From positions 32,259,738 to 32,323,737 of the forward strand of contig NC_133172.1 of assembly GCF_040802235.1 (NCBI RefSeq): a DNA stretch of 64,000 nt, read 5' to 3'. Of this stretch, positions 21,555 to 33,150 are shown in pieces. Every line of letters begins with the position of its first letter. The stretch's first letter is position 1. Made by a program: the position numbers and the translations under genes. Under the pieces are notes generated by a model. That model did no database searches and was not told the origin of the DNA. It saw nothing but the letters and a program-made list of their open reading frames with translations. This stretch comes from Manis javanica. Its lineage: Eukaryota; Chordata; Mammalia; Pholidota; Manidae.

Positions 21555-21790
21555 CAGATCTGCTATACAGTGCAGAAGGGGGAGAACTTCTCATAGTAGG
21601 AGGCCATTTAACTGGGTCTTGAATGATGAGCAGGTTGTTCATGGGCAGTTGTGGGAGAAAAGGGTTTCTCTGTGGAACAAAAATGTCTACAGAGTGCTGA
21701 GTATATGGCAGCATGATGAGCAGCTGTTGGTTGGAGTATGAATTTCTTGATTAGAAACAAGGAAGAAAAAGTGGGATGGGGGTTTGACTG
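21555..21790 (-). repeat. L2 LINE fragment
   Basis: Reverse L2: ggccatttaactgggtcttg, then aatgatgagcaggttgttca, matching the reversed L2 'ggccttgaaggatgagtagg' area. It lies between copies 1 and 2 of family Y. Confidence 0.55.
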
Positions 21791-21834
21791 TAAGGAGCCT
21801 TCAGTCCCAGGACATTAGTCAACAGTCTTTAGGT

Positions 21835-22140
21835 TTGCAATTGCAGAAACCCTATTCAAATTGAACTGTTTAGAAGTATGGGTTTCAGGCACAGCTGGTT
21901 CCAGGGGCCCAAACTGTATTTGTTATCAGTACAGAGACTCTCTAATTCTCTTCATTTTGGCTCTAGTTTCCTCTCTAATTGCTTCATTCTGAGAGTGTGC
22001 TCCCCACTGGCAAGAGCAGGCCCAAATCATCCTTAGCAACTCCAGGGGAAATAGTATGCTGTAATTCTAGCAAAAGCTCCAGGATTGATTCACATGCTCA
22101 TTCTGACATCAGTCACTGTGGCTGGGGGCCACAGTGTCTT
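21835..22140 (-). repeat. LTR-like family Y, copy 2
   Basis: Contains gggtttcaggcacagctggt, tccaggggcccaaactgtat, and aactccaggggaaatagtat. Same family as the copies at 21321 and 22500. Confidence 0.6.
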
Positions 22141-22499
22141 TAGGATTCAGATCTTGTGATGTGGACCCTCTTGGAGCCAGGAGCTGGCTCATACCAAGTG
22201 ACTTCCACAAGGCAATCAGTAATAAGGGACTCTAATCACATGATGAGGGACTGCTTTCTGGGTAAGCACAACTGCAGTTGTCCAATAAAGGAATGATATT
22301 CTCCTCTGGAGGAAACGATTCAAGCTGCTCAGAAGGAAGACAGCCTTCAGTGTGTGGGGGGCGCTAGAACAGCAAACTCTTACATCTCCTCCTCCCCACA
22401 AGGCCAGAAGCTCACTAAGGCTGGGTGCCCATTCTTGTCCATGGGTGTACGGGATATGTATGTTGACTGCATTTTTGGAGTCCATGTAGTGACTCTGTT
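22141..22499. other. Unassigned
   Basis: Includes a weak CTCF-like string (ggggggcgctag, about 22357). No recognised repeat. Confidence 0.35.
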
Positions 22500-23035
22500 T
22501 TAACCAAATATCTTTCAGTTGCAAGTAGCAAACACTCGGTTCAAATCGACATAAACAAAAATGGGGAATTTATTGCCTCTCATATAATTACAAGTATGTG
22601 GGAGTATTTAGCTTCAGTATTAAGTCTATGGCTAGATTCAGTTGTTTAAAGGATGTCATCAGGTTTCTCTCTGGTACCATTTTTTTTAATGCTTTCTTCA
22701 ATTTGGCCTTATTCACAGGCAGACTGTTCCCATGAGGTGGCAGACATGGTCCCCAGCAGCTTCAGGCTAACATTCTACCAGCCTAGCAGCCCAGTGGAAA
22801 ACAAGTGCCCATTTCCCAATAACTCCATCCACAATCCTGCAATAGACTCCTATTTGCCCAGCTTCAGTCACGTGACCAACTCTAAGCCAGTCACTGTGGC
22901 CAAGAGGATGAACACTGATTGGCCAGCCTAGATCATGGGCCCCTCCCTAGATCTGCAGGTGGCTGAGGCTGCTTCCTCAAAGAAAATCAGAGTTACTGGA
23001 GTAATAGTTGCTGTCCATGTAAAATAAACAGGCAT
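22500..23035 (-). repeat. LTR-like family Y, copy 3 (longest)
   Basis: Most complete copy: ttgcaagtagcaaacactcg, gggaatttattgcctctcat, cagcagcttcaggctaacat, gccagtcactgtggccaaga, actgattggccagcctagat. The reversed sequence places a 'gccaataaa'-like tail as seen in the + oriented copy at 50960, so it is probably a solo LTR of an old ERV. Name uncertain. Confidence 0.6.
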
Positions 23036-23284
23036 CCACTTGCACTGACTCTATACCTTTGGGTTTCCCTGACTAGGGAGACCAGGCAGAATCAGAAGCT
23101 CTGATCCTAAAATTAACACCCGCATAGGAAGGACCCGCAGTTCACCTCCAGAGACTCCCCTTGAATGGGGCAATGAGAGGAAGGAGAAGGGGGAAAGTGG
23201 CCATCCTTCCCTTCTGGAGCTGCTGGTGGTGAGTTTCTGGCTGAGTTCCCTTAGCAGAGTGGATCACAAAGCTCTGGAAATGGG

Positions 23285-23430
23285 TGTTTGGGATGGAAAC
23301 ACAGACACACAGTTAATTACAGCGTCCTGCTTGGCGCCACCCTAATTAAGGCAGTTCCCTGGTGGGGGCCAAGATTTAATGCCCTCTGTTTTATAGTGCT
23401 TGGTGGTAAGTGGGCGGCCCTGTCCTCTCC
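23285..23430. promoter_or_regulatory. Candidate conserved element with homeodomain cores
   Basis: TTAATTA at 23313-23319, an E2F-like TTGGCGCC at 23331, TAATTA at 23343-23348, then aagatttaat, all within 70 bp of repeat-free DNA. This clustering is typical of developmental enhancers, but no alignment was possible. Confidence 0.3.
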
Positions 23431-23914
23431 CCTCCCTCTGATGCATCCCGTTTGGCTGGTCGAGGCCTGGCTGGAGAGGGCAGCCTGGCTGGCTGGCAGG
23501 CAAATAAGAAAGGCTGTCGAGGCCCCACGGGAGGGACATAGCTGCTTTTCCAGGACAGCAGAGAGGGCAAGTTGGGAGCAATGTGAGGGGCAAAAATGTT
23601 GATCCTGGCTCTTTCCTTCTGGTAGGTGGTAGGTGGCATCAGAGTATCCCACTTGGGAGAGAATTCTTAGGACTATCTTGGCTCTGGGGATTTCCAGGAA
23701 GTGGGAAATGGCTCCTAGAGGGCACTGGTGACCTGGCTGGCCAGGAGCATAATCAGCTCCTGATGTCTGGCTTCATGACCCACCCTGATGCAAATAAAAT
23801 AGGGAGAGAAAATCTACTGCCAAAAAATATTTAAAACACCATAGAATTTCTTTTGAAACCAAGAGAATTTCTACTATCCACAATATAGAATTGTCCAGTC
23901 TACTATTACAGAAT
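23431..23914. other. Unassigned
   Basis: Contains tctggctggctggc-like short runs near 23490 and a CTCF-like tagagggcactg at 23716. No gene. Confidence 0.35.
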
Positions 23915-24015
23915 TCATTGAATCACAGAGCTGGCAGAGACATAAAAATCATTTTATACTCTAGGTGAAGAAACTGAAGCCAAAAGAGAAGTGATATCTG
24001 CAAGATGTGAGAGTG
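23915..24015 (-). repeat. MIR-like SINE (MIR3-type)
   Basis: gaatcacagagctggcagag, then ggtgaagaaactgaagccaa. Confidence 0.6.
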
Positions 24016-24769
24016 TGTTAGATGAGTGTAGGTGATAGCTGGCAGACAGATCTTACCTCAAGGGCTAATACTGAATGATTGGACAGATGGAGTCTGTGAT
24101 ACGATTTTGAGGACTTTATTTCATTCAGTGGGGAACAGACTCTTGATCGATTATTGATGCATACTGTGGGCACTGGAGGGGGCACAGTAGTACATATGCC
24201 AAGTTTTTGTCATCCCTGCCTATACATCAGAGGCTCTTTGGGAGGGCTTTGGAATGTTTTGGTTGGACAGAGAAGGTGAAGGGCAGATTTGCTGAGGGAG
24301 ACATGTAATTCATGAAGCCCCTTGATGAACTGCCATCAGGATGCCATGAGGAGTTGGCGGTCAGATTTACAAAATGGGAATTTCCAGGGTTTTCCATTTT
24401 AAGGAATCTTACAATGAACGTTGGGAGATGTCTCTGCAGCCCTGCCTAGGCCCTGAGCCGTGAGGCCTGTTGCTGTGCTTGAGAGGATTTGGGTCAGTGG
24501 TCCTTGTGGTGGATCTCAAGACCTTGAAAGAGCCAGGCCTTGCATGGAGAGATGTGTCTGGGTTCTGGTCACAGAGTACAGAGGCTTGAGTGGAAGGGCT
24601 AGTGCCGGAGGCCTGAGGGTCAGGACACCCGAGTACTCCTGCCTCTGCATCACTGCTGTGTAACCAGAAGAAGACACGTTCTCCAGTGAGCCTCATCTGC
24701 ACAGTGAATGGGATGCCAGTGTCTCATGGACTCCTACAGTCTTACCTCTAACCAGTCCAATAGTCTAGT
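24016..24769. other. Unassigned
   Basis: No recognised element. Minus-strand frame 24409-24702 is without recognisable domain. Confidence 0.4.
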
Positions 24770-25020
24770 TTTTTTTTGTTCATGTAGTAAAATACACATA
24801 ACATAAAATTTACCACTTCAACCATTTTTAAGTGTACAGTTCTGTGGAATTAAATATATTCACATTGTTATACAACCATTAACCAGCATGCATGTCCAGA
24901 ACTTTTCGTCTTTCCCAGCTGAAACTCTACCCATTAAACACTAACTCTCAATTCTTACCTCCCCTGCCTCCACCTGTTCCCTCAGCCCCTGGAAACAACC
25001 ATTTCTGTTCAGAAGGAAAT
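24770..25020 (-). mobile_element. L1M 3' end, reverse (part 1)
   Basis: aaatacacataacataaaat, accatttttaagtgtacagt, cccctggaaacaaccatttc. Same L1 region as 10395-10620. Confidence 0.85.
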
Positions 25021-25024
25021 GAAA

Positions 25025-25445
25025 TCCCTATCTTAAAGAGATATCTGCTCCCCCTTGTTCATTGCAGCATTATTCACAGGAGCCAAGACATGGAAACAAC
25101 CTAAGTGTCAATCAGTGGATGAATGGATAAGGAGAAGATTACATATACATAAAATGAAATATTATTCAGCATTTTAAAAGAAGGAAATTCTGTCTTTTGC
25201 AACAACAGCGTGGTATCACTTAGATGTAGAATATTAAAAAAAGGCAAATTCATAGGAACAGAAAGTAAAATGGTGGCTACCAGGATTGGGAGGACATGAA
25301 ATGGGGGAGGTTGGTCAAAAGGTACAAACTTTCAATTACAAATGATTAAGTTCTGAGATTTTGATGTATAGCATGGTGACTCTAATGCTAATACTGTATT
25401 ATATACTTCAAATTTGCTAGGAAAGTAGATCTTAAGTGTTCTCAA
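25025..25445 (+). mobile_element. L1M 3' region, forward, inside a reversed L1M
   Basis: Forward L1: ttgttcattgcagcattatt, ggaaacaacctaagtgtcaa, aaaatggtggctaccaggat, gtatagcatggtgactctaa. It lies between two reversed L1 pieces. Confidence 0.8.
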
Positions 25446-25459
25446 CAACCACAAAAATG

Positions 25460-25585
25460 TACAACAATGTGATAAATACCCACAAGTGAACTGCTGGGTC
25501 ATATGGTACTTCTATTTTTAATTTCTTGAGTAACTGTTTTCCGTAGTGGCTGCACCAATTTACATTCCCACTAACAGTGCACAGG
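25460..25585 (-). mobile_element. L1M, reverse (part 2)
   Basis: tgctgggtcatatggtactt, ctgttttccgtagtggctgc, cattcccactaacagtgcac. It continues the reversed L1 further along its consensus. Confidence 0.8.
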
Positions 25586-27660
25586 GTTAGAAGGGTGATT
25601 TTTGATGGAAGAAGGGACACAGATGAAAAGGCTCAAGGCTGAAGCAACATCCTAGGCCTGGATTCTCTCTATTTGAATACATTTTATTCATTCTTCTTAT
25701 CACGGTGTTGGCTTCATCCTTGGGCTTCCAGTGGTCTCCACTCCTACCTGACCCCAGTTGCTCCAGGGCTTCCTCTGGTGTTACCAGAAGAGAGGGAGCG
25801 GCACTTGGATGAGCAGCCTCACACCACATTCTCCAGGGCAAGAGTCTCTTTCCCCAACTGTCCAACCTAAATCAGAGGCCTGGTTGTCACTGGACTCATC
25901 TAGGAGCAGTGGGTGAGCCTCGGGACCCCACTCCTTGCATGAGGCTGTTCCTCTGGCCACAGGAAATGGAGTCCCTCCAGGTTCTCTGATGAAATCGTCA
26001 GAGACTCTAAGAATAGGGTCACTGCTATGCCGAGTACCCCGAGACTGGACGGTGTTCAGAGTGTAGGCAGCTGTCCTCCCAGGGCTCCTCAGTGTGAAGC
26101 TCAGGCCCCAACTCAGAGGAAGTATCCTGAAGGTGGCTCTCCTGCTGCCAGCTGGGGTCCTCACTGTGCCCTACGGGGTTCTCTTCACCTCACTTCTGTC
26201 CACCCAAGGCCTCAGCCCTCATGGGCCCTGTGATTCCTTCTCCCTTACACCTCTCCGTGTCTGCTCCTGCTCTTCACAGCCTTTCTCTCATTCTTCCCAG
26301 GACAGAGGAGGAGAATCAGCTTGACTCGGCATACTAGACCTTAACCAGATCCACATGGCCCCATCTGCCCCTGGCCCTCAGCAACTTGCCCTGTCCCTAG
26401 CCAGTGGCCCCAGACATAGTTGGTGCTGCTCCTGTGGTTGTAAATCCCTGGCTGCCACCTCTTCTCTTAGAATTGCGGTGGTCTCAGCTCCCCTGGGGAC
26501 AAGGTGGGGGGCTTTGGTGCGACCTCCACTGCACCTGCCCAGGTGGAAGAGGAACCAGCACCAGCCATTGGAATTGATCCGATGGGGCCCCCAGAGGCTC
26601 TGGCAGTTGCCTGGAGGGGCTGGAGTACCATGTGGAAGAAGAGTGGCCACCCTGCAAGGCAAACTGAACAACAGCTCCGGGAGGTGAAAGCTTCTCCCCT
26701 TCTTCCTTCCGACAGCTCTTCTGTGACCTGATGCTTTCGTGTGTTCTCTGGGGAGGTGGTCACATCTGCATAAGGCTGGTCAAGCAGCTGGATTTTCTAT
26801 GGAAGCTGCAGCCGGCCAGGTCACGCTCACACTTGGATTGTGCTTTCCCTCTGTCTGTCTGGTTTCCCTGGAAGCAGCACCTGAGATGGAGCTTAGGGAG
26901 CAGGAGGCTTACTGGGGGTCTGGGGTCACTGCCTGTGGAGGGCAGGACGGAGGCAGCACTGGGCAGAGGGAGAAGTGAGTTGTGATTAGGTAAGCTGGCA
27001 TGGCTCCTCAGAGCTGTCCTCAGTTGCGGTGAGAGGTTGGCCTTTATGCCCCTGTGCTTCTCAGCCATTCGATGGGCTACTCCAGGAAGGGGGCCTGACC
27101 TGGGGCCAGGTGACTTAGTGAAAACAATTCTAAAGAAGGCTGACAGCTGGGGCCACCTGCCAGCAGCACTCCCAGTAGCTGGGGAAATAAGTTCTCACTT
27201 CTGAAGGGGGATCCGCTAAGACCTTCCTCCCTGTCTCATTTCCCTTTCCCCCTCATTCTAGCTTCCCTGGGATTGTATCTATCAATTAAGCAATAGCAGG
27301 CAAGTTTTGACCCAGGCTTTGCTTTCTGGGGAATCTAGGTTAAGACACCCACTAAAACACCACCATTTCTGTGGGGGTCAGGGGAGCGAGGGTGGAGGCA
27401 TCTGTGTATTGAGATGTATCGTGAGCTATTGGCCAGCCTATGACATAACGTCTCTTAGGCCAGGTGATCGACTCTTGACCAGTCATCTCTGGTCAGAAGT
27501 AGGATGAAACAGACATCGGCCACCTGGGCTCCAGGGACAATCTGTCCCCTCTTACTTAGCAGGGGACAGTGCGCACGGTAGGCCCCAGGACTGACCCGTC
27601 CATTACAACTGGCTGCCTACAATTTGGTGGGCCCTGACTAGGGAGGGGGCGCAGGGAGAA
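25586..27660. other. Unassigned 2-kb region
   Basis: GC-moderate, with many 80-130 codon open frames on both strands (for example 25781-26164 minus and 26355-26687 plus) that show no domain or conserved motif. I see no repeat that I can name and no splice-supported exon. Confidence 0.35.
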
Positions 27661-27664
27661 CAGG

Positions 27665-27725
27665 ATGGCTTAGGCATGGTTTCTGTCCAGGGAGCTCACA
27701 GTCCAAGTGGGGTCACCCACCTTTT
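27665..27725 (-). repeat. L2 3' fragment
   Basis: Short reverse L2: ggtttctgtccagggagctc followed by acagtccaag. Confidence 0.45.
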
Positions 27726-28179
27726 CCTCTCAGACCCATACGTAGGAACCGCAAACAGTGGCAGAGGCGAACACTCTTTGTTGTTCCTACATCAGCCGTT
27801 CCCACCTACCCTTGCAGTCTTAGGGGGAATTGTGATCGTTCTAAACCCATTATGGTGGCACAAGATTGGTTTGGGTCTGGACGTGGCTATACTCAGTTTG
27901 GTCAATGGCACCAAAGGGAAGTTTCAAAAGTTAGATTTGGAAAAGGATTTCTTCATCAGTGAAACATAGCACATGAGAGGAAATGCCTCTTTTTGCAGAA
28001 TTGTGGGTGGTTCTCTGAAAATACTGCAGGTGACAGAGGGGGCGGCAAGACGCGGTGGAAGTGGCGAGAACAGCATCTTTGCTGCCCTTGCTGAGCCACA
28101 GAACTAAACCACCCTACAATAGCTCTGGCTCCGGGTTTATAGTTACACGAGGTATCAGCATCCTTATTGGTGTATAGCT
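27726..28179. other. Unassigned
   Basis: No element recognised. Confidence 0.4.
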
Positions 28180-28372
28180 GAGACTATGAGGTCTCTGAAG
28201 CCCGATTACCTAACATTTACCAGTAGTGTGACCCTGAGGAAGATGCATAACCTCTTTTGCCTCACTTTCCTCATCTGTAAAATGGACATAATATCTACCT
28301 CATAAGGCTGTTGTGAGGTGTAAATGTGTTGTGTATGTGAAGGGCTTCTAACAGTCCCTGATGCTCAGTTTA
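28180..28372 (+). repeat. MIR SINE
   Basis: tttcctcatctgtaaaatgg, acctcataaggctgttgtga: a clear forward MIR core and 3' part. Confidence 0.88.
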
Positions 28373-28434
28373 AAAAGAGATCTAAGTTAATAGGTAGACA
28401 GAATTAAATTAGTCATAAGCTTTGGCTCATGACA

Positions 28435-28710
28435 TGCCACTGGTATATTAAAATAACAAACACCTGTAAACCCATCACTCAGCTCAAAATACAAGAACTA
28501 GAATATTGTCATTTGTTGTTACTCTTTCACATGTGTTTCTCTTGAACTGCCCCCCCCCCACTGAATTCTATGTTTATGACTCCCTTGTGTGTGTGTGTAT
28601 AGTTTTGTCACATATAAATATATTTCCAAACAACATATTGCTTTGTTTTGCCTGCTTTTTGAGCATCATAAAGAGGGTATGCACTGCATGGTCTTCTGGG
28701 AATTTTTCTT
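28435..28710 (-). mobile_element. L1ME-like 3' end, reverse
   Basis: aacacctgtaaacccatcac, tcagctcaaaatacaagaac, then aacatattgctttgttttgc. A C9-10 run at 28551 and a short GT run at 28587 lie within it. Confidence 0.65.
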
Positions 28711-28719
28711 TCCAGGAAG

Positions 28720-29400
28720 ACACTTTATCTGGGGGAGGCGGAGTGTCTCTGCTTCTCACATCTGAAAGCAATCCAATTACATAGCACCTTCTTGAAGGGC
28801 GAAAGTTAGATCTTTTATTCTTGTTTCTTGCACTTCATTTGGCTGTGGAGGTATATTAGCCCTCCTCATAAAGGTCCTTTCAGAAATATCTTCCTTCTGA
28901 ATTAGTGTGTGAGGGGTTTCATGTCCCTCTGGCCTGGCTGCCCTGCTGGGCACAAGGTTCAGGTGTAAGGGACCAAGAGATGTGACTTCACAAAGTGTTG
29001 GTCCATGTGGAGAGAGGCTGTGGCCCCTGTGGAATTTTTCTGGTGCTTTTGAATCCCCACTGGGAATTATTTTCCCTTTTCCATTCCAAATATGGGCTAG
29101 GGCTCTGGAAGGCGTGGGAGAACTAGTTTGAGGCGAGTGTAAATACTTCCATGCCAGTGGAACCCTGGCCAGAAGAAATTCCAAGCCATCTGAGAAGTCT
29201 GCCAGCCCTAGAGTTGGACTTTGGCTGGGACCTTCCAATGTAGCTACTTTTAGCTGGGAACATTTTTTCCCAGACTCTGGAAGGCCACACTTGAAGGATT
29301 TCAATTTACTCAGCAAAGACCCCAAACTGACCAGGGGCATTTCTGTGTTGAGTTGACCATTTACTTGTCTGCCCTCCAAATTTCTCCTTTCAGGGTGGTG
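28720..29400. other. Unassigned, holds the longest open frame of the window
   Basis: Minus-strand frame 28777-29379 is 200 codons, the longest here. Its translation has no domain, signal or membrane segment that I recognise. The codons look non-biased and there is no nearby promoter or splice context. Probably chance. Confidence 0.4.
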
Positions 29401-29404
29401 GAAC

Positions 29405-29615
29405 CTATCTACTTAATACCTAAAGCTCAGGAGGCAAATAAACCTGGTTCTACCATGGGTCTACCTCTTATTGACTTTGAGCCAATTACCTGACATGTCT
29501 GAGTCTGTCTCGTCACCTGGGAAATGGAGATAATAGTAATATCTATCTCAACAGCTGTGGTGAGGATCAATGAGAGAATAAACCATATGAAAATACTTGT
29601 GCAAGTGTTTGCAAC
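29405..29615 (+). repeat. MIR SINE
   Basis: tgactttgagccaattacct, cacctgggaaatggagataa, ctgtggtgaggatcaatgag. Confidence 0.85.
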
Positions 29616-29621
29616 CATCAG

Positions 29622-29990
29622 GTCAGGTGAAGCCATGCTGCAGTAACAAACATCCCCCAAAGCTCAGTGGCTTAACACAACAGAAATTCATTTTTCACTC
29701 TTTCAAAGTTTGCTATAGGTCCAGGTCACTCCCTAGGGCAGTTTTCCTCCACCTGTGACATGATCCAGAAGATTAAATTTCTGTTCCACTATTTCAATAA
29801 GAAGTCCCCATGTTCACTGTGACAAAGGATGAGATTAAGTAAAGAATTGGTGAGAGTACTTTTGCTTTCAATTAATTGACCAGAACTAGTCACATGATTC
29901 CATCTAACAGCAAGGGTGTTGGGCTGTACATTTTCTATGTGTCAGGAAGGAAAAGAGAACGGATATTGGGGAGCAGTTGTAATGTCTCCC
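29622..29990 (+). repeat. Family X repeat, copy 2
   Basis: tgcagtaacaaacatccccc, aaagctcagtggcttaacac, then gaccagaactagtcacatga. Same family as the insert at 15438. Confidence 0.65.
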
Positions 29991-29994
29991 ACAG

Positions 29995-30110
29995 AGTTCA
30001 GTCAACATTCATTTCCTGCCTTTATTTTCTACCCTCAAAGAATTTAGAACCTGTTCAATGTGACAAGGCATACATAGATGAAAAGATAAACATATTTTCT
30101 TAGTTCCTTA
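29995..30110 (-). repeat. L2 LINE fragment
   Basis: ctaccctcaaagaatttaga corresponds to reversed L2 'gagctccttgaggg..' wording. It joins family X directly. Confidence 0.45.
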
Positions 30111-30384
30111 GAAGCATGCAGTCCTGTGCATTTTGTAGAAGGCTTTTTCAGCCTCATTTCCATAGTCTCCTGGGGAGGATTTTTCCTGCTTGTGTATGAA
30201 GAGAAGACGGGGAACAAAGTGCTGGGAACCTAGCAGTGATTGGACAGGCAAGTGTCCGAACCATCTGGCTTTGCAGAGGCAACCCAACTGCACCAAGCCT
30301 CCAAGGAGGGCAGAACACGAGGCTGAAGCCTTGGCACTTCTTTGTGGGCAGGATGGAGGGTGGGCCATATGCCAGGCATCCAGC

Positions 30385-30500
30385 CAAATGCTGCATGTGC
30401 TATCACTCATGTGGTTATGACTAGCACCCTGATTTTATGGATGAGGAAACTGAGGCTCAGAAAGGTGAACTATCCTCTCAAAGTCATGCAGCGACAGCAC
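30385..30500 (-). repeat. MIR SINE
   Basis: ttttatggatgaggaaactg, aggctcagaaaggtgaacta. Confidence 0.8.
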
Positions 30501-31589
30501 CTGGAGCAAGGGAGGAGGGGGGATTGGGACAGTCTCTGGCTTGAGGAGTGTGTCAGGGATGCCTGAGTCCTCCCCACCATCCCCTCTGCTTATGTTCTGG
30601 CTGAACAGGCCAAACAGAGGGAGCTGTCTGCAAAATGTGACCATACATGAGAGGCCCTTTGCAGAAATCCAGGGTGCCCACAGGACTTTCTCAGAAATAA
30701 AAAATAAGATTTAACTTTTCAATGTAGAAGCAGCCAGCCGGCCCTTTTGGAGAGAAGGCAGCTGGGGAGGAGGGATCCTGCAGAGTGAGGAACGGGGCTC
30801 TTCTCCATGTTGGCTGGCTGAGATCAGAATCAGTCTCCTTTTCTTGGAAGATGGGGAAGGGAAGGGTTTAGTCGGGGTCACATAATGAGGAAGTGGCAGA
30901 GGCAGGTGAGAGCTCCAGTTGCCTCTGTTCCACTGTCCCCTCCATCACTGCCCTGGGCAGGGTTGCAGGGGCAGTCTGTGAGCACAAAGTGGATGCAGTT
31001 CCCACCAAGCCCTTTGTGCAGGCAGCATTCCCCCCCGACCCCCGGCCTCCCCTCCAGCCTGGTCTGTCCCTGCAAGCCTCCACCATTACAGACAGAAAGG
31101 GAGCTGGGGAAGTGACACTCCACCACACTTCAGTCCCCTAATGGGTGCCATTTTCCATAAGGGTAATTGGTAATATGTTGTCATGGCATTTGTTAGGATT
31201 CTGATAAGACAGCCCAAAAGTCAAGACCGAGAGGCATAAAGAGAAGGTGATCAAATGGGGGATACCTTTTTTTCTGTGTTTACCAACCAATGCACCAGTG
31301 AAGTAGGCCTAGCTTCACCCTGGCTCTCCCCGAACTCCCCCTCTTGACATTAGGGTAGAGCCTGCTCCCTAGTATATATGTGACCTGCTTCCCAAACCAG
31401 AACTCCATTTTGCCAGGAACTGGGATTTGGAGTGTTCTAACATGGATAGGCTGCGTGCTGGTGGAGCCGAGGGTGAGCCTCCCATCCCTGGGGGTGTTCG
31501 GTATCTCAGTGGATGGGATGCCCCTCCAAATCCCTCTCCGTGCTCCAGGTAGCTTTAGCCCTCTGTCTGTATCTCCCTCGGGCTTTTGT
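30501..31589. other. Mostly unassigned
   Basis: A short reverse MIR trace (gggtcacataatgaggaagt) lies at about 30875. Minus frames 30868-31128 and 31280-31660 lack recognisable domains. Confidence 0.35.
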
Positions 31590-31880
31590 GTGGGTTTGGC
31601 CAACTGGAAGCATGGCCAGGAGATCAGAGGGCAGCAGGAGAGAGCAGTCACATGGTTCATTCAGCTTCTCTCCCTGCCTGGCCACAGCACCTATGCGGTG
31701 GCCTCTCCAGAGGTCACCCTTTCTGGGTTTCGGTACCTACTCTGTTTCCTTGTCCTTTCAGGCCTAGGGCTGGTAACGGTTCCCCCTGGTTCTTCCCACA
31801 TCCTTCTGGTTCCCTTTCCCTGTAAATAGCCTCATCATGAACTCCTCTCACTTTCCTTTCAGAAGATGCCACCTGTTTCC
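31590..31880 (+). repeat. Old interspersed repeat, unnamed
   Basis: Blocks 'ggccaggagatcagagggca', 'tttcaggcctagggctggta' and 'ctgtaaatagcctcatcatg' belong to a common mammalian repeat with an A/T-rich, polyadenylation-like end. Family name not recalled. Confidence 0.5.
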
Positions 31881-31959
31881 TGCTGGGACTCGGACTGATA
31901 CAAACAGGAAGGATGGGATGTGGACACCCTGGACTACTCTTTCCCAGAGGCCACAGTTC

Positions 31960-32230
31960 CCAGGTCCCACGGTTGTGTCTTAAAGTCCCAGCATTTCCGA
32001 CAGCCTGGCCCCTCCGCGTGCCAGGCCTGCATCAAGCTCCCGCCAGCCTTATTTATTTATTGAACAACATGCAAGCACAGTTTCCTTTTGTGTTTAATGT
32101 GTCAGCGTTTCAGTGGATTCTGACTTCAAGGCTTGGATTTTGTTGACAATAATGAGATCACCCAGACAATTATCGTTTGATTTTTCAGTTTGCTAGAGAG
32201 GGGAAGATTAAAGAAAAGTTAAGAAGCTTT
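31960..32230. promoter_or_regulatory. Candidate conserved non-coding element
   Basis: Repeat-free segment with tatttatttattgaacaaca at about 32050 and a homeobox/SOX-like run (ttgacaataatgagatcacc, agacaattatcg) at 32142-32175. Inference from texture only. Confidence 0.28.
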
Positions 32231-32559
32231 GGCTGTTTCCTGTTATCCATTTGTTGGGAGGAGTGGGGGTGAGGTTGAGGGGCTGGGAAGATGAGAAAAT
32301 CTAACTGCTTAAAAATGTCCACATTGGGAGACCCTCAGACTGTCTGCACCCAGCAGACGTCACGGGTACAATACGGTGCCCATGTGGGGTGACCCGAGAG
32401 GCACCTGGGTGACTCCTTTCTCCCCAGATACTTCCCGATCTCAAACCACAGGGTCTGAAATCTATCAGCTCCAATATCTATTCTTCTAGCTTAAATCCTG
32501 GGTGAGACATAGGAGACTGGAACTCAATAAACATTTGTTATTATTATGTTGATAGAATG

Positions 32560-32680
32560 AGTGCATTGTTTCAGCTCAGGCACTAATTTGTTGACATGGA
32601 TGGTATCATTCCTCGGACCTCAGTTTCCCCTCTGTGCATTGAGGAATGATTGAATGAGATGATCCAAACCTCTGGAAATG
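32560..32680 (+). repeat. MIR SINE
   Basis: acctcagtttcccctctgtg, then tgattgaatgagatgatcca. It follows an L2-like aataaacatttg tail at about 32528. Confidence 0.65.
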
Positions 32681-32900
32681 TGCTCATGACCCCTTCTACG
32701 TACACTGCATGCCCCTTGCTGGAACACTGTAGAGACCCTCACCCCCCGCGGGCTTGGCCTCGCCCTCTGCTCATCACTTTCTCTCTGCTCTCTGCCACCT
32801 CCCTCGCTAACTCTGCCTGCGTCTCAGGCATTGCCTCTTCACCCCTTCCCTGCCAGCCTCACTGCCCTGCAGCTTCTACCAGGTTGTCACTCTACTGGGG
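32681..32900 (+). repeat. Possible L2 fragment
   Basis: C/T-rich text (gccccttgctggaacactgt) that resembles the L2 'gctgttccctctgcctggaa' area. Worn, so weak. Confidence 0.35.
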
Positions 32901-33049
32901 CATCTAGGTGTTGGCACTTTCAAACATCCTGCTAAGTATGGAATGTTGGAAGGTGATCCTTGGGACAAACCTGTTTATCACTGAAAAAAAAAAAAGGAGA
33001 GAGAAAAATGGTAAGGAAAGTGAAGAGAACTTAGAATCTTTAAGCAAGA

Positions 33050-33150
33050 AGAATCCTAGACAAATGGAGAAACTGAGGCCCAGAGAGAGGACAGAACCCA
33101 TATCTCGCAGCCTGGCTCTGAACTGCAGCCCTTCATCTAGGACTTGAATT
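33050..33150 (-). repeat. MIR SINE
   Basis: aatggagaaactgaggccca, gagagaggacagaacccata. Confidence 0.65.

Noticed and set aside
25781..26763. Cluster of 75-127 codon frames as a multi-exon gene
   Set aside because: No consistent splice sites or recognisable peptide; frames occur equally on both strands.
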